The position numbers and the translations under genes are program-made. A DNA stretch of 64,000 nt from Hymenolepis diminuta (Eukaryota; Platyhelminthes; Cestoda; Cyclophyllidea; Hymenolepididae), in contig CAADRB010000004.1 of the NCBI GenBank assembly GCA_900708905.1, positions 940,928-1,004,927 on the forward strand. The letters are read 5' to 3'. A model generated the notes under the pieces. It did no database searches and was not told where the DNA came from. It worked only from the letters and a program-made list of their open reading frames with translations. Positions 25,201 to 40,200 of the stretch are shown here, in pieces (the first letter of the stretch is position 1; each line of letters begins with the position of its first letter).

Positions 25201-28200
25201 GTGTTACGCGAGGCATAATATGTAATTCAGACGTAGAGATGTGCTGCTCATCATAACGTTTGTCGAAAAGTTGAGGAGAGTTGAAAGCGAATGTCTTCTC
25301 TCATACAAACGGGCTGTTGTCAATGCTTCTGTTCCTAGGAATTAAAGGTTTTGGAACTAACTCAGGTCAATACCAGAAGATATTTTACACCTAACTCCAT
25401 AAAATTTAATAAAATGGGGTTAGTGACATATTTTCAACACCTGCGGTTGTTATAAAACTCCAATTTGTAAAAATAAATTAAATCGTTTTATCTAAAACTG
25501 ATTTTAGCTCATATTTATCTAGAATGTTAGGAACTTGGACCAATGCTCTATAACGCCAAATTTTTATCTCTTGTTAAATTCTTCCTTCTTTTTTACATGG
25601 AACTATGGTTATTTGAACAATACAATTTAATTTTCTAGGTATATAAATATATTTAATGCGACGAAAGTGGTTATTTTGAAGATATTACTTTTATTAATTC
25701 AATAAGTGGTAAGAGAATTCCTGTCTTTTCGCGCATATTTAGATGGAAAAATTCTGAACTTAAACTATTTGGAGAATTATGTGAAAATTCCGCCGTTGTT
25801 ATATTTTTTACAAAAGAATTATTTGTATATTAAAATTTTTATCATAATTATTAGCACACTAATCGGAAATTTCTTCATTTAAACTTAATTGGTTTGCTAT
25901 TTGTTCTGGGGACCACAGACCGGCAGGTACCAAACTCTTTTTGTGTGTGTCGTCGAGAATATAAAAACTGGTATTGCAGGAATATTTTTACTTCTGAAAT
26001 GGAATTTGAAGTAGACTGGCTTCAGCAACTTTAAAACACCAGTTATCTTTCACTTGCCTGAAATCGTATAGTTTTTCATACAAATCTTCCAGGAAGTTAG
26101 CGATAGATTCATTTATTTTTAGGCAGATTACTATTTGCTTAAAAGAGTGTACAACTTTCAAATTTTGACTCACCAAAATTACCTTTCGAGTATTTTGATG
26201 TTTTCCTTTTTCGTTTGATTTCTTTGAAACTTTAAACTGTATAATTCAGTTTCTCCCACATGTCTATGATTCTATGATTGGTCACTCGATATGTGTACAC
26301 ATTAATGTGTCTAGGGATGACATTACCTGAAGTACCGGACAAACACATTAATGGTGTCCAAATTTATAATGATTTCAGGATTAGCTTAAAAGTTCTGAAA
26401 GCATTTCTGGTAATTTTTTATTCATTTGTACTGACTCTCAGACGTGTGTTTATGGTTTGAAATTTTGAAATTTATTTGAATGATCAAATATATTCATTCA
26501 AGCTTAGTTGAGATTGTAGTTAATTTTCTCGGGCCTTAGATACTTTGAGAATAAAACGACATGAAGTGTATTTTTTTTGAAATTTTAATTATATTGCTCA
26601 TTTATCCGTAGGGTTTTTCGGTCTGCATTTAAAATAAATACATAGTTGTTCATTTTTCAGAAACCTTTCATGATAATACCAAAAATATAATGCATTGTAT
26701 TTATTTCGAGTTTTGTTTATATACCCGCTCAGGGTTTTATTCCAAAATTAATTATTCATCCTTTATATCATAATCATGTGATGTTCCTCGCGAGATCAAA
26801 GTAATAGTACTTCATTGATGTGAAATATATCTCAATTTTGTCCTTATCTAATAATCTTTCTATTTAAATACGGACAATTATGCTATTTTATTCATATTTT
26901 ACAAATTCTAAATCATATTTAAATGTCATTTTTGTATAAACATAAGCTTCATTATTTATTAATAGGTTACTCTTCTTGAATGATATTTTAAATGCGTTAC
27001 CTGTGCATTTTTCGTTGCGTCATGTGTGTAAATTCGTTTTTATTGGTGGACAGTTGAAGTGATAACAAATTATATTAAATTGAAGAACACTGTAAAAAAA
27101 ACTCAAATAATTGTTTCTCATTGGTTTATAGTTTTGATATATGATATATTATTAGCATTCGCCATTTGTGATCCACTGAGTTTCTGTTCACATTTCTGTA
27201 AATGAGTTCGTTATTATTAAGCACAACTGTGCCCTCCTTTGCATCAATTTCTCACTTGTTGATACACTTTTGCCTGTCCCGTTCTATGGACTTCTATTCT
27301 GGCTTCACTAGATTTTATGTTTGAAGTATGTGAAAAAATATTTGTAACATATGTGTATGCTTTTCGATTAAAACATATTCATACATCGAATCTCTTCTTT
27401 TCTGCAACGTTCCTTATATGCCTGCACAAATGCGTTTAGGAATTAGGGGAATATTCATATTAGTAAATTTCTTTTCAACAAGACTTTTGAACTTTAGTTC
27501 CTTTAATATGGTTCGACTTTTTACAACATTATAAAAGAGGGACAGGTTTTTGTAAGCATTCCCGAAAAACAATACTAAACGCCCGATACAGTCGTCTTTT
27601 GTCTAATGGTACAGGCATCTAAATGTCTCATAATTTCATATTGATGTAACAGTTTTTTTAAACAGCGTAACCTTTGTATTTTCAACGATCATTTACAACA
27701 GAATGTACTATCGCTGTCCCTTTTAAAGATATAAACAACTTAAGGTAGGAATGAAACGATATCTTTTAATCAGATATCTCAGGATCTCATTTACTGAATA
27801 AAAAATTTTGAATGGTTGAAAATCTTGCAACCTGTCAAATGGCAGAATAAATGTTTTAAATAGAATAGAATTATTTATAAGAAAGAATAATTTATTATTG
27901 AATATAAAGAAAAAGATACTTACAGAGGTTCGAATTATATTTTAGCGAAATCAAGAAGAGATATCCACAGAATATTTCTTTTCAAATTCTTTCTTTTTCC
28001 CAAACTTCCCACATATTTTTGGAGAAAGGGAGTCGTAGATTTTCTTGCTTAATTCGTTTCATTGCCTTCCCTAAAACTCTTGAGGTATTGTTTGGTATTA
28101 CAAGTTCCTGATCTACCTAAAACCTTTGGTTCGTGCTTGTCACTGCTAAGAAATGTATCAGTGTATAACAACCGAAAACTTTGAGTTGTTTATCTTAGTT

Positions 28201-31200
28201 GTTACCTCATCTAAGAAAGATAAAAGGGTGATTGAAAGTGGCGCGGTAGTGATACGTTACAAGATCGGTGCTCATCGATGTATAAGCAGGGACAAAAAAA
28301 TATTCTACCACATCGATTTATTCTGGTCAACAGGGAAGGTGGTATAATGTGATTCCCTCACAAGAGCTGTTTCAGGATGTCTTGACTCAAGCCTGTTAAC
28401 ACTTCCTATAAGGGACTTGGAAGTTTAACGCTCCAAATGCCAGTTTAAATAAAACGTATCCCATCAAAATGGTTTTCTATTATTTAAATGGCAAATTATA
28501 TTAACTGACAGAGAAAATTTTAAAATAAAAATATATCTGAAACTATTCTTACTTAGTTCTTTGTGAAAATGTTCAGTCAGTTCCATATTTTTTGCCTTCT
28601 TTGGTGATTTTAGGGTTTCGAACTTAACCTATTCTTGGTAATTTACTAGTAGTTTCCTTAGCGCAAGTTATTTAGCATTCTATTACCTTTCTCTTAACGT
28701 TTATTCTGCTAAACAATTGATTTCTTCCATTATATTCCATTTTTATTCTGTCAAGATGATAACGAAAAGGGCAAGCCCACTTATGACTTTTTGATGAATT
28801 CATCTCCTGAATCTTACTTCTATCTTTTACCTGTTGTTTTCCTTTTCCTAGTGCCAGTGCTTTTAGCGAAGGGCAAAATTGCATCGATATTTCCACTGCA
28901 CGATAGAGAGGCTTTGATGGATCTTCAACAATCTTGGGTTCGAGGATTCACTCACAGACAGCCTTTGGATGCTGTGGCGGAATACTTTGGAGTGAAAATT
29001 GCTCTCTACTTTGCGTGGCTCGGACATTATACAACATTTCTCCTGGCTCCAGCTATATTCGGACTTTTCTCCTGGTTCCTTGTTTCTACTACCGTAAGTA
29101 TTATTATTTTTCAGTGATGCAGTTCTTATGGTACCTAAAATAAATTAGTCTGTTGCACGGAGATGAATGTTGCCGCGAATGTACTCTGGATCGCCCAAGC
29201 GATATCGCCAGGTGTGGTGTTAAATGAATTATGCTAAGCTACAGTTCCTCTAATGCAGTAAATCAAGTACGAAGAAGGCAAAAATTTTGTAAATCGATGC
29301 TGTAGAACAGCCGTGGGTGTTAATTTTGTGCGCCAGTGGTGCTGTGGTTAAAATACATGGTTTAAAATATTTGATAGCCACCATTGCATATCCCTATTTG
29401 TTGTGTACCGCTAAAATAGGGGGTTGAAAGAGTTTGAATTGAATCCAGCTGAGAAAGGTGTGGTGAAGACATGGTGATTGAGGAGTTGAAAGAGGTGGGA
29501 GGAAGTGTTATCTAATGATCACTGGAGTCTCTACTGGAGTCTTGCTGATTGACAGCTTTTCGGCAATAGTCAGGCTGTCTAAAGTGCATTAACTTAGACC
29601 CTGGAAACATTCAATCATAAACAGTAAACCGAAAGCTTAATTGGATAACAACTCTTTCCCAATCGGTTTCAAATTAATATGCATTCCGGCCTTTTGCATC
29701 AGCTCAAACTTAGCTACCAGAATATATGAATGAGACAGAGTCGGTAACGGAATATCTGTATTTGTGAAGAACAGAAAATACAACAACCTAGTAATCATTC
29801 AGTTAGGATTGTGATTATTTGGAGAAGTAGAGCTCACAACACAGGTGTCAAACAACGGAGGAAACTGTTAAACTATATAGACCAGGGTGAATCATGAAAG
29901 TAGAAACGTCGCGATAATGCGTCTAGTAAATAAATACTCTCCTTGCACATTTCATTACTGATAAATTATGTTTTCAAAGTTTCACATTTTTGTCATCAGA
30001 AACTTATTTCTAATAAACTATTTGATTTCTCGCAAATAAAATAGTTTATTTATTACTTTCAAACTTGCCAAAAAACTAAATTCTTACAAACGTTGAATTT
30101 TAACAAATCGCGTTAATGCATAATTCGACCTATTGTGCAAAAAACAATTTTAAGTGCTCTTTTATTTGCAGCTTTCAATTCAGTAGGGAAGAAAAATTCG
30201 AAACAGACGGTTCACACGGTTCAGTTTTATAATGAAAATGTCCTTTTAACGATCAACCTATATTACGAAAAAATGTCGATCTTGGTTTATATATATGCAT
30301 ATATAAACAATCTCTAGTTGTGTGCAACTGTAGATGGGTGCTTTCTGACTTTGTCCAACAAATTAGACCTCGATTGTAAAATGTGACAACGAAAAGGCAA
30401 ATGAATGAGGACCTTCGTTTGTGGAAACCAATAGCCATTGCGAATGTGTCCACTCGCATGATTAAAATTTTCCCCAGTACTCTGAATGCTTAAAGGATGA
30501 TAACCGTCAATGTTGATTCAAAAAATCATACTACAGGGTGCTTAAGGTATTTGTAGCCACTTATAATTTTATAATTTGAACTGACCCGATAATAATGAAT
30601 GTATTTTTTACATCAGAAGATCTTGTAGCAGATACCGCTATTACCAATGAAATGAAAAGACACGCTGTAATAGTGTCTATGAAAGCGAAACACAACTATT
30701 TAGAAATTGCAAGATTTCTGAAAGTTGCCACATCTTTCGTTTGCAAAGTTGGAAGGAAGCTGCTTAATGAAAACAAGGGATAATTGGCCATCAAGAGGAA
30801 GAGAAAAGTGCATTGTTAACACTCTGATGACCTACTCACTCAGAACAACTGAGTATGTGAAAAGAGTGCATGGCATGATCTTCAAGTGTCTGAAGGAATA
30901 ATAACGAATGTTGCTCATTAAGACCTGGGATACTAATCATAGGCTCTTAGGCGAGGTCAGTTTATGTGGGCAAAAACGACTCAAGAGAATCGTTTAATGT
31001 GTGCAGAATGACTCTTAAACAGGTTGAAGCACTTAGAAGAAGAGGAGTGCCTTTGGTTTTTCTCTGACGAAAAACAGGATGAAAAATTCAATCAAGGAAA
31101 TGATAGGTAGCTACTTGTGGGCTGACCCCAATGAGGTTCCAGCTGTTATGCATGTGCATGAAGTTTCCAGCAATGTGAGGGATGGGCACATCATGACTCC

Positions 31201-34200
31201 TTAATTTATTTCCACAGAGCCTTAGAGTCGATGCAGATAGAGGTGTCAATGTCGAGACTCTTCAAACCATTGTTGTTAAGCCGCCTTGGATAGACTATGT
31301 AGGCAATGGAGGAAAACCCTATGTCTTCCAACAAGATTCTAATCCATCCCATAGAGCCCTCAAAACTCAGGAGTGAATGACCGAGAATTTTCATCGTCAT
31401 GTCACACCAAACATAATAATAATAAGCATCACCATAACACCAAATCCTCCTCTCTGATGGAAGCAATAGCCCGAGGAATGGAGAACATGGATAAAGATGA
31501 CTTGATCTTATGAAAGCTTGCAGTCGTTTTCAGACCCTATTTGAATGGGCGACAGAAGCTGAAGGAAGATATATAGAATAAAACCAAGGTTGCTATTATT
31601 TTTATTTATTAAGTTATAAGAAATTGTAAGTTTCAACCATTAACAGTTTCAGTTTCTGTTTCAATGAAAGTGCGTAGGGTGTCCTCAGGTGCTTTACGCA
31701 CTCTGTATTCTACTTGCCTCGTCGCTCTGTAAAAGTAGGCCAAACATCGCATTTCGGATTATTAATCGTTAGTCTTGACATACAAACAATGCCAAATAGG
31801 TCTATAAATAATTCAGTGAATACGTAACCAAACTATTCCCTATCCATTCCTGATATTTAGTCAATATCAAAAGAGGTCAGTGAGATTTTTCCACATCTAA
31901 TCAAATATTCATGCTTTGAGAAAATCAATAAATCTGGCAAGATTTCAAAATATATGAGCCAAATTCTCCTCACTTTTAATTAAGATATAATTTTATTTAT
32001 TTATCAGTATTTATTTGCTGATCTTTCAGTATACGGCTATTATGTTCAATAGTTTGCACTATCAAATCCTCTTTTCTGCCTGCTATTTCAGAAACAGGGA
32101 GCGTTATACTATCCCGTTCTTGCCTTTTTCACAATGGTTTGGGCAGTGTTTTTCCAGGAGGCATGGAAAAGAACCAACAATTACTATACACACCGTTGGG
32201 GCACACTGGATAAATCACCCAGTTTACTTGAGGAGCCCCGACCACTATTTAGGGTAAGTAACTTTCATTTGTCTGAATTTTGAAAGAATCTACTTAATTG
32301 TACTAGTGTGGAAGAGCTGTGAATTTCTGTCACTGTCAATTAGGAGGAGAACGCTTATTCAATTAGTGAATATTCATTTTCAGCGGACTTCTTTTCAGCT
32401 TCTTTGTATACAAAGAGAACATGATGGAAATATGAGGAGGAGGAATCTGAAATATATAGTCTGAGTTTTATATATTTAATGAATGTCCCATCTTCTAGTT
32501 ATAAAGAAAAGGGTTCAATTTCCTTTAAAATCGAGGCGAATAATTTTTAAATAACCTAGTCATTTACCTGATATTACAAATCTAACTGTAAAAGGAGGAG
32601 ATTTTTATAAAAGTTAGATGTATACTTTTTCATAATAGTCAATTTTAAAATAAGATTTAAATCGTAGAGCTTCTTTTTCATCTTTTTAACGTCTTTCAAA
32701 ATTTAATATTGGGGTGCGACATTTCTCTCGTATACATCTTCCAAGACAAATTAAGGTAAATTCTGATTTATTTTGATAAGCTATGACTACCTATGACAGT
32801 GCAAAAGAAGTTCAAGCTTTAATCATGTGGAAAACCATATGAATAATTAGAACAACGTATGAGTTCAATTAGATATGAGATGAGGAAAGAAGTGAAAGTC
32901 AGCCTTAGTTTGTTTGAATTATAGAGGCATTGAGGCATCTACGCTCACTTTGTAGTACCATTATGTTCAAATTCACTCCCACCTTCATGGATGAGATTAT
33001 GTTCACATCATTCAGAACTTGCTGACCGCTTGATGTAGGTCGTGGTTGTTCAAGCTGTCTCGATTTATTTGCATCTTTTACGCCCAAACAAAAGAATGAT
33101 GGATTCTCTGTGCGAAATATTCAACGTCATTAATCTATCGTAACATAGGTTAAATCCTTTAGTGACGCATGTCTATACAAATCAATCTATGATATTTGTA
33201 TAACACTCAGCATCCATACTGAGTCAAGTCGGTTGCATCGGTAGAACAATACGACTTATTGAATCAGGAAATCGAGACTTCCTTGATATTTGAGGTTGAC
33301 GACTCTTTACAACACCGCATCTTTTTATACCTGAAAATCAATTAAATTCTTTTATTTACTGCTTTATTCAAGGACAAGAACAGAGGGGTTGTTTTTTCAT
33401 ATACGTAGATTATCTAACCTAACTAGGAAGTACTTAATTTGTACCAAAACTGATATATTTATATGTATATATTGTATGTATAATCCCTTCATTAATTGGC
33501 AATAACCAACATTAATTTCATGCAACATTAAAATAAAATGTCTTTTAACTCTTCAGGGAGCTCTTGAACCGAATCCAATCACTGGACGTCTGGAGCCTTT
33601 CTATCCCCGATGGAAAAGAAATCTCATTGTCTGTTTCGTTACTATTCCTATTACCCTCATATGCCTAATCATTATTGTTGGTGTGGCTGTGGGTCACTTG
33701 AAATTGCAAGAGCTTGCCGAGGACAAATTCACCAATTCTAGCATTCCTGGAGCTAAGATGATAGTTCATATACCTATGGTGAGTATTTTGAGTATTTGAT
33801 TATACGTCCAGGGTTTAAACATTTTGGCTTCCTTGTCCTGTTGATGTTTTGTTACTTTAAAATAACTTAAAATGAGAATATTGTTTAAAAGCCTTAATGT
33901 CATCAAAAGGGTTGGAGAGTGAGAGCTTCCAAGATGCTGAAGGATTCCTCCAAAAATTACTCTATTTTGAGTAATACTAAGTTAATTCGTTTTGGATCAG
34001 AGAAAGTCATTTTTATGCTTTCACCTTTATTTAAACTGTTCTCATAATGTTTCAGTTGGAGAACATTAATTGACGATTTGTACTTGTCTCTTTAACGATA
34101 ACTGATAATTTCGCCTGTAAAATCTCACCTACAGCAGTTGCAAGATTTCTGGTTCAGACGCTCGACTTCAGGCTCTCTCATTCCTCATAGTTCTCTCTCT

Positions 34201-37200
34201 CACAATTTCTCATTGCCTTGCTCAGTATAATTATGCCTATTCTCAACTCTCTTGGCTTTCTAATTTAAAATTGTGGTTGCCTGTTATTTGTTTGCATCAG
34301 CCATACCTGAAAACCGTTCGTACTAACCCCAACAATTCTTTTCCTCTACCGTAGTATTGTGCTACCAACACTTTCATTAATTAGATTGAGAAATAGGACG
34401 GCCTTACAAAGGTGATATAAGAGTATTGTTATGTTTTACATGAAAATCGCTAAAATTAGGCCAATCTTTAACCTGTTATCCTATTGGATGTCCTATCCAT
34501 CAGTTATTTGAAGAAATTATTTGTACTCATGAGTTCTCACAACACACCAGCCTGGATTCAGGCAGAATGATAGAGGAACTATTTGGTTTTTACTTTGACA
34601 ATTTCTGACGAGCCCACATTTTACGGTCGTCTTGCTACCTAGAAAGCTTGATTTCAGTTTTACTAAGCTCCTGAGAATTCGATAAAGACTTGATTGTAGT
34701 TTTCTTAAGAGCCAAAAATCCAAAAAAAAGAATTTATTCGGTTTACCTTCTAGGGCCTTTTTATTATTTCATATATTATCAGCTCATTTTAGTATAATAT
34801 TTTATGCTTAAAATAAATCAATCCATTTAATTGTAATGACAAGCATATTTAAATTTTAAGGACGAGGTTAATTTTAATGTATATTTATATGTTGAATTCA
34901 ATGTTACTTAAGCTACTGGTTTAGGATTTTAGAAATTTATTTGAATATTTAACTTTAATTGAGATACATTTAAGCCTGAAATATTGTTTTGTTTATAAAA
35001 AAGCTTTAAGACCTTGATAAATTCAAGAATCACAATGGTATTTAATCGTACTTAATTTTTTCAGTAGAGGGATATTTTGACATTCCATTTCAAATTCTAG
35101 TTTCTCTTATTACCGATTTTTTGTTATCGCCCCAGGTTGGTAAGAAGGGCCTAAATGCCTAAATGATATCTAAATTTAGGGAATTATTGGCCTCTGGAAA
35201 ATATAAATATCATTTTTTGCAATAAGAAAATCAATTTTAAGAGAAGGGAATATCGAATAATGCACACAAAATACGCAGTTTAATTCTATTGTTTTCCCTC
35301 TTAGTTTCCCAAATGTCTATTACGATGTAAATTCTTGAATTCTTCCATAATCCAAGAGTAAGTCTTACCTAACAGTACTTAGGATCCTTTTTGTTATCCT
35401 ACATTAGTGTATCTGTTGGTATTTACTATTTCATGCGGTAATCTCGATCAAATGGTTCGTTTTGAAATGCATGAAATAATTCAACTGATTATTCAGCAAA
35501 CTTAAAATGCATTTTATAATATTTTTGTTGTGCATTTTTTTCAGATTTTGTACGCCGTAAACATTGCGATTCTCAATGAAGTCTATCGGAAAATAGCAGT
35601 CAAACTCACTGAGTTGGAAAATCATCGACTCAATGAATCCTATAATCAAGCCCTCATCTCCAAACTCATCCTCGTAAGTATGCGATTTCACTCCTCCAAA
35701 CTTATATGAATAATTTTAGTATATGTGTGTATTGAATTGTTAGGATTTGCTCAAAAAACGTGCTTATTCTCATTGTCACATACACCCTATTCACAAACTT
35801 GCGAATTTCTTTGGCTTAAACTAGGTTGAATTTGCTATTTTATCAAAAATAATTATCTACAATTTGTTAATTCTCCCCTTTAGTTTCAATTTATCAACGC
35901 TTTCTATGCCTCTTTCTACATCGCTTTCTATCGATTGGATCTCGACCTTCTGCGAAATGTAAGTTATACGTTGTAATATCGATGAATAATTTCTTAGTAA
36001 TTCAATGATGAACATATAATTACGCCCAGTTTTGGCCGAATGATAAAAATTGCATAATTTTATGCCCGATGTTTACGATCGCCTTTTGATTAATTCATCC
36101 TTATGGCTGTTTTCTTGTCCATTAAAAGGGTAAATGACTGGAATAATTATTGTTGTTAATGGATGCATTTAATCTAGCTACAAAACGAACAATGGGGTGT
36201 TTCAACAAAGATATTTCAAATAGACCCGTGCCTATTAAGGGAGGTGTCAACAATACTTGACTTGGGCAGAGAGTAGGTGTCTTGTGACTCCTCTTATTTT
36301 GATCATAATTAATCAATGTGGTTGTTTATCAGCATCACTGAATACGAATCTTTAGAAAATAGGATTAGCGGCTTAGGTATTTGGTTTTCTTCCAGCTGTT
36401 CTTCGTGCTACATCTATCTTCTGTCAATCTTCACTGCAAAAACGGGATAGAGAACGAAGAGAAGATCATGGTGAGTAGGGTTTACTAAGGGGATACCAGA
36501 GACCAGGTCAGGAGGGGTCAATAGCAGATTGTAGGGAAAATTGCTATTTTCTATCTTTTCTGAACCCTACTCCACATAGAAAATTGAGGGTGTGACACCG
36601 AAACTTTTACTATGGAGCCAATGCCTCGTTAGGTTTAAAATGACTAATGTGCATGATCAAAAGTATAATGGGTCATTAAGAAGTTTAATAATGCCAGAGT
36701 TGGTGATAGGACTGATCGATAAATAGCTTTAGGTACGAAAGATGAGTCATACGCGGAATAAAGCACAATTCTCGAAGTTAGTGCACTGAAATTAATCGAT
36801 CAGCAACAAAAAACCAAGTAGGTTGCATATTCGAGAAGGTCAATAGCTAGGTCAGAGGTCACTGGATCGATGATCAGTGATATGGATGGTTGTCTCCACT
36901 TTTTAATTCTGGTGAACAAAATTGGTACTAAAATGCGAATTTCTGATAAGAAGGGCTCCAGAATACCTTCCTTCTACCCTTGTCAGGTGTTATTAATATT
37001 TCCCTTAATGGACCTAGATAGCTTTACCTTTAACATTATAAATTTGACGAAAATTTTGATTTATTAAATAGCCTCTGTAAATCGAACTAATGTTTGGTGG
37101 ATTGTACTCTAGTTTTATTGGGAGGCAGATTTTATCAATGTTTCGCCAATTGCGTAGTATTTTATAAAAACAGGCATCAGGAAAACCTCTCTTTCTTCTC

Positions 37201-40200
37201 TGAAGCAAAATTAATAAAATTTGAACTTTTATTTCTCCCAATATTAGTTAAATGAATTATTATTTTTCTTCAAAAGCTTTTTTCAGCAATACCCTTCTTT
37301 TTTCATTTATTAATAATGGTAGTATTTTTTTCTAAAAATACCGATTGTGTCGTTTTTATTTTGGTCATTGGTATTTTAACCAAATGGGATCGAAATCGGA
37401 GATTTAAAGTTTGGAATTCTTTTTATTAATCAGTCTGAAGATTATGTTTGCGTTTTGTTTGACAATTTTTGCATTCGATAGCCAATAAGTAGTAATTGAT
37501 GCAGTTCGCTGTCCTGTTTACATAAATAGGAAATTCGCCGAGGTCAGATAAATCAGTCGGAGTAATTATTCTTATTTACTTTCCTTACATTTGTTTATTG
37601 AAATAGTTAAAGTCTGTTTCGCAAAGAAATCTATAAAATAAGGACTTGATAATTTTTCAATCTCTCTTCAAATAGTCGACAATTATCATAGATAGGGAAG
37701 TAGAACTCGCATTCAACCATCCCTCTTTATTAACCAGACTTAACATGTGGAGTTGGTCATTTCAATCACTGGATACGTACGAATGGGCGTCGAATCCCTA
37801 ACCTCTGGCTTCTGAGATGAGTGCCTCAACCACAGAACCGCTGTCTTATGACGGAGAACAGAACTGAACATATCACTAGGAAATGAAATGCTCAAACGAA
37901 GAGGTTGAGTTATCGATTGTAAAGCGAAAAAATTGAATAAAAGATTCGTGAAATGCACGAAATTACAGTTGTTCGATTATTTTAGTGAGAAACTAAATGG
38001 AAGCGAATACTTTAGTACTTTTCGATATGACGAAATTGAAATGAGCGTAAACACCTGCGAACAAATGTAGAGAATTGATGAAGCATTCAGGTGTGCAACT
38101 GTGTGTTGGAAAAACGATCTAGGAATTTCACTATCACAATCAATGACGTTTGAGGGACATCTTGTATGAATGTTTTAAGTGTTATCATCCTCACCACTGC
38201 GCTTCTATTTACAAAATATGAGACAAATTCTCAAGATATCGTCAAGGTTCCTTCAGCAAATATCTGACTCTCTTTTCTTCAAGCTCAGTTACTACTAACG
38301 ATCGTGATGGGAATATTATTAAGAGTTCAAAGATCACATTGAGGATACGAGTTGAACAATGAGTTGCACTGCTTTCAAATACTCGTGTAGTGAAGAGAGA
38401 GCTCTGGAGGGTTTTGTGATTACTTTTTCTACAATTTTGCATTTTTTGTCGGGTTTCACTTTTAATGTTTTTTATTCATAGAAATATGTTCTCTTCGTTT
38501 TTTGGGTAGTCTTGAATTTGGAACAGGTTCGGTAGTGCAAAAAGAAGAGTGGTTGCACGGCCAACTTCTTTGTACGCTTGTCGTATGCAGTGTACAAATT
38601 TTTAAGCTAAAAGACCTCAGCAGCGTTCGAGTAGTAGTCAGTGCTACTAATGCTTTGTCTCTTTGTCCTTATGATCATCAAAATTCATTTGTTTCTAATC
38701 GCATTATAACCTGATACCTTGTTCATATCAATTGTAATGCTGAATTATTATCGAAATTGCTATGCAGTGAAGGATAATTGACTGGTTTCCAGACTATTTC
38801 CCAAGTCTGTTTTCACCACATTGTCTGATTTAGGGATTCTCTTTTTTTAACACATGAATTTTTCTCGACAGTTTAAATGTTCATTTGCAGAATTTTAGGG
38901 CAATATTTATTGCTTGCAATACGAATTAGTCTCGTGGACGTAATGGACTGGATCAGTTATTTTCAATATTGTCAGGATGAATAACTCAATCGACGTTTAA
39001 TGTGTCGTCATTCACAAAATGGCTCTGAGATCATTAGTCAGCTAGGAAAGTTAGATTTATATATACGCCTTTAGTATTATTTATCAATATAATTCGCAAA
39101 AGATGAAGATCGAAGTGCACCATTCATTCACCTTTCAACATTTCAACATGTATGTTTTTTTGCTCTCATGGAAATTTAAGTCCGCTCGTGATATTTGATA
39201 ATGGAAATACGAATGAATTCAAAGCTGATTACAAATTAAATTTAATTCATTTGTTTCAATTCTTGAAGATCTTATTGAAAAGAGGGCAATATTTGCAATT
39301 CAACTGTTGTATTTTAATAGAGACGTCTAATGTAGGATTTAGAATTATACCATTGATTGAATGGGGTATATTGAATTATTTTAGTTACAGTTTAGTAAAA
39401 CACAACATTCATTGAAGTTAAAAGCAAAACAATAATGCAAAATATTCATGATTTGAGACTACTCCACAGCACACTTCCGTAGATCACTATATGTTTTACG
39501 GAAACGGGGGAGGAGAGAAGACCGATCAAGATGACATAATAGGTTTTTGACCAATTAAATTGAGCACATTCATTTAATGAAAACACATTGGAGCACGTGA
39601 TTGACTAATGAAAATCGATGCAAACGAGATTCAGCAGCGCTAAAGTATCTGGAACCTAAATCAAATTGTTAATACATCAAGTCGACCCTATAAATCTTTA
39701 CTTTTCATGAACTATTTCTCAAAATTCATCATTTCTCTCTTTAAATTGACTTCACTTTTACGTTCACATATTGAGTATTTGTTTAAAGGCAAAATAAATT
39801 TTATTTCTAAAACTGTACGAATTAAATTAACAACATCTATCCCATCTTCATAGCATTAGGGTGCTTAGGTATTTTAGTTTCCTATCTGTAAACTTCTATA
39901 TTCTGACTATATCCTACTCCAAAATCTAAACTATAAAAGAGGAATAATTCTATTGAGACATGGCGCCCCTTTGATGTAGTTGAAAATAAATTTCACTATT
40001 TTTAGCACTTAACCTTCTCTCTTGTGATAAACATACATTTAATCCATTGTTCCTCTCGCCCTTTAAATAGCACCTCGTCACGATGCTGGTAACGCGGCAA
40101 ATTACCGGCAACATTAAAGAGATTTTCCTGCCTATGGGTCAGACACGTATTAAACAGGTCCTTTTAACTCTTCGAACTGATGGGTTGCCAACTCTAAAGA

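Larger units (their letters stand above)
35959..40070 (+). other. Anoctamin intron 7 (4.1 kb)
   Basis: Contains a diverged inverted pair at 36150-36310 and 36930-37025 and a tRNA-derived SINE relic at 37741-37860. Other open frames (38502-38714, 39152-39415) have no supported splice sites or similarity. Confidence 0.6.

Noticed and set aside
28672..28851. Open frame upstream of exon 3 on the plus strand, and the minus-strand frame over it
   Set aside because: It is intronic read-through ahead of a very strong acceptor; exon 3 starting at 28852 matches the family and the splice phase.
31206..31466. Minus-strand 86-codon frame within the mariner copy
   Set aside because: It is the shadow of the plus-strand transposase remnant, which carries the recognisable motifs.
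37741..37860. Functional tRNA gene
   Set aside because: Box-A-like and box-B-like motifs are present, but the acceptor stem does not pair and the anticodon arm is degenerate; a SINE relic fits better.
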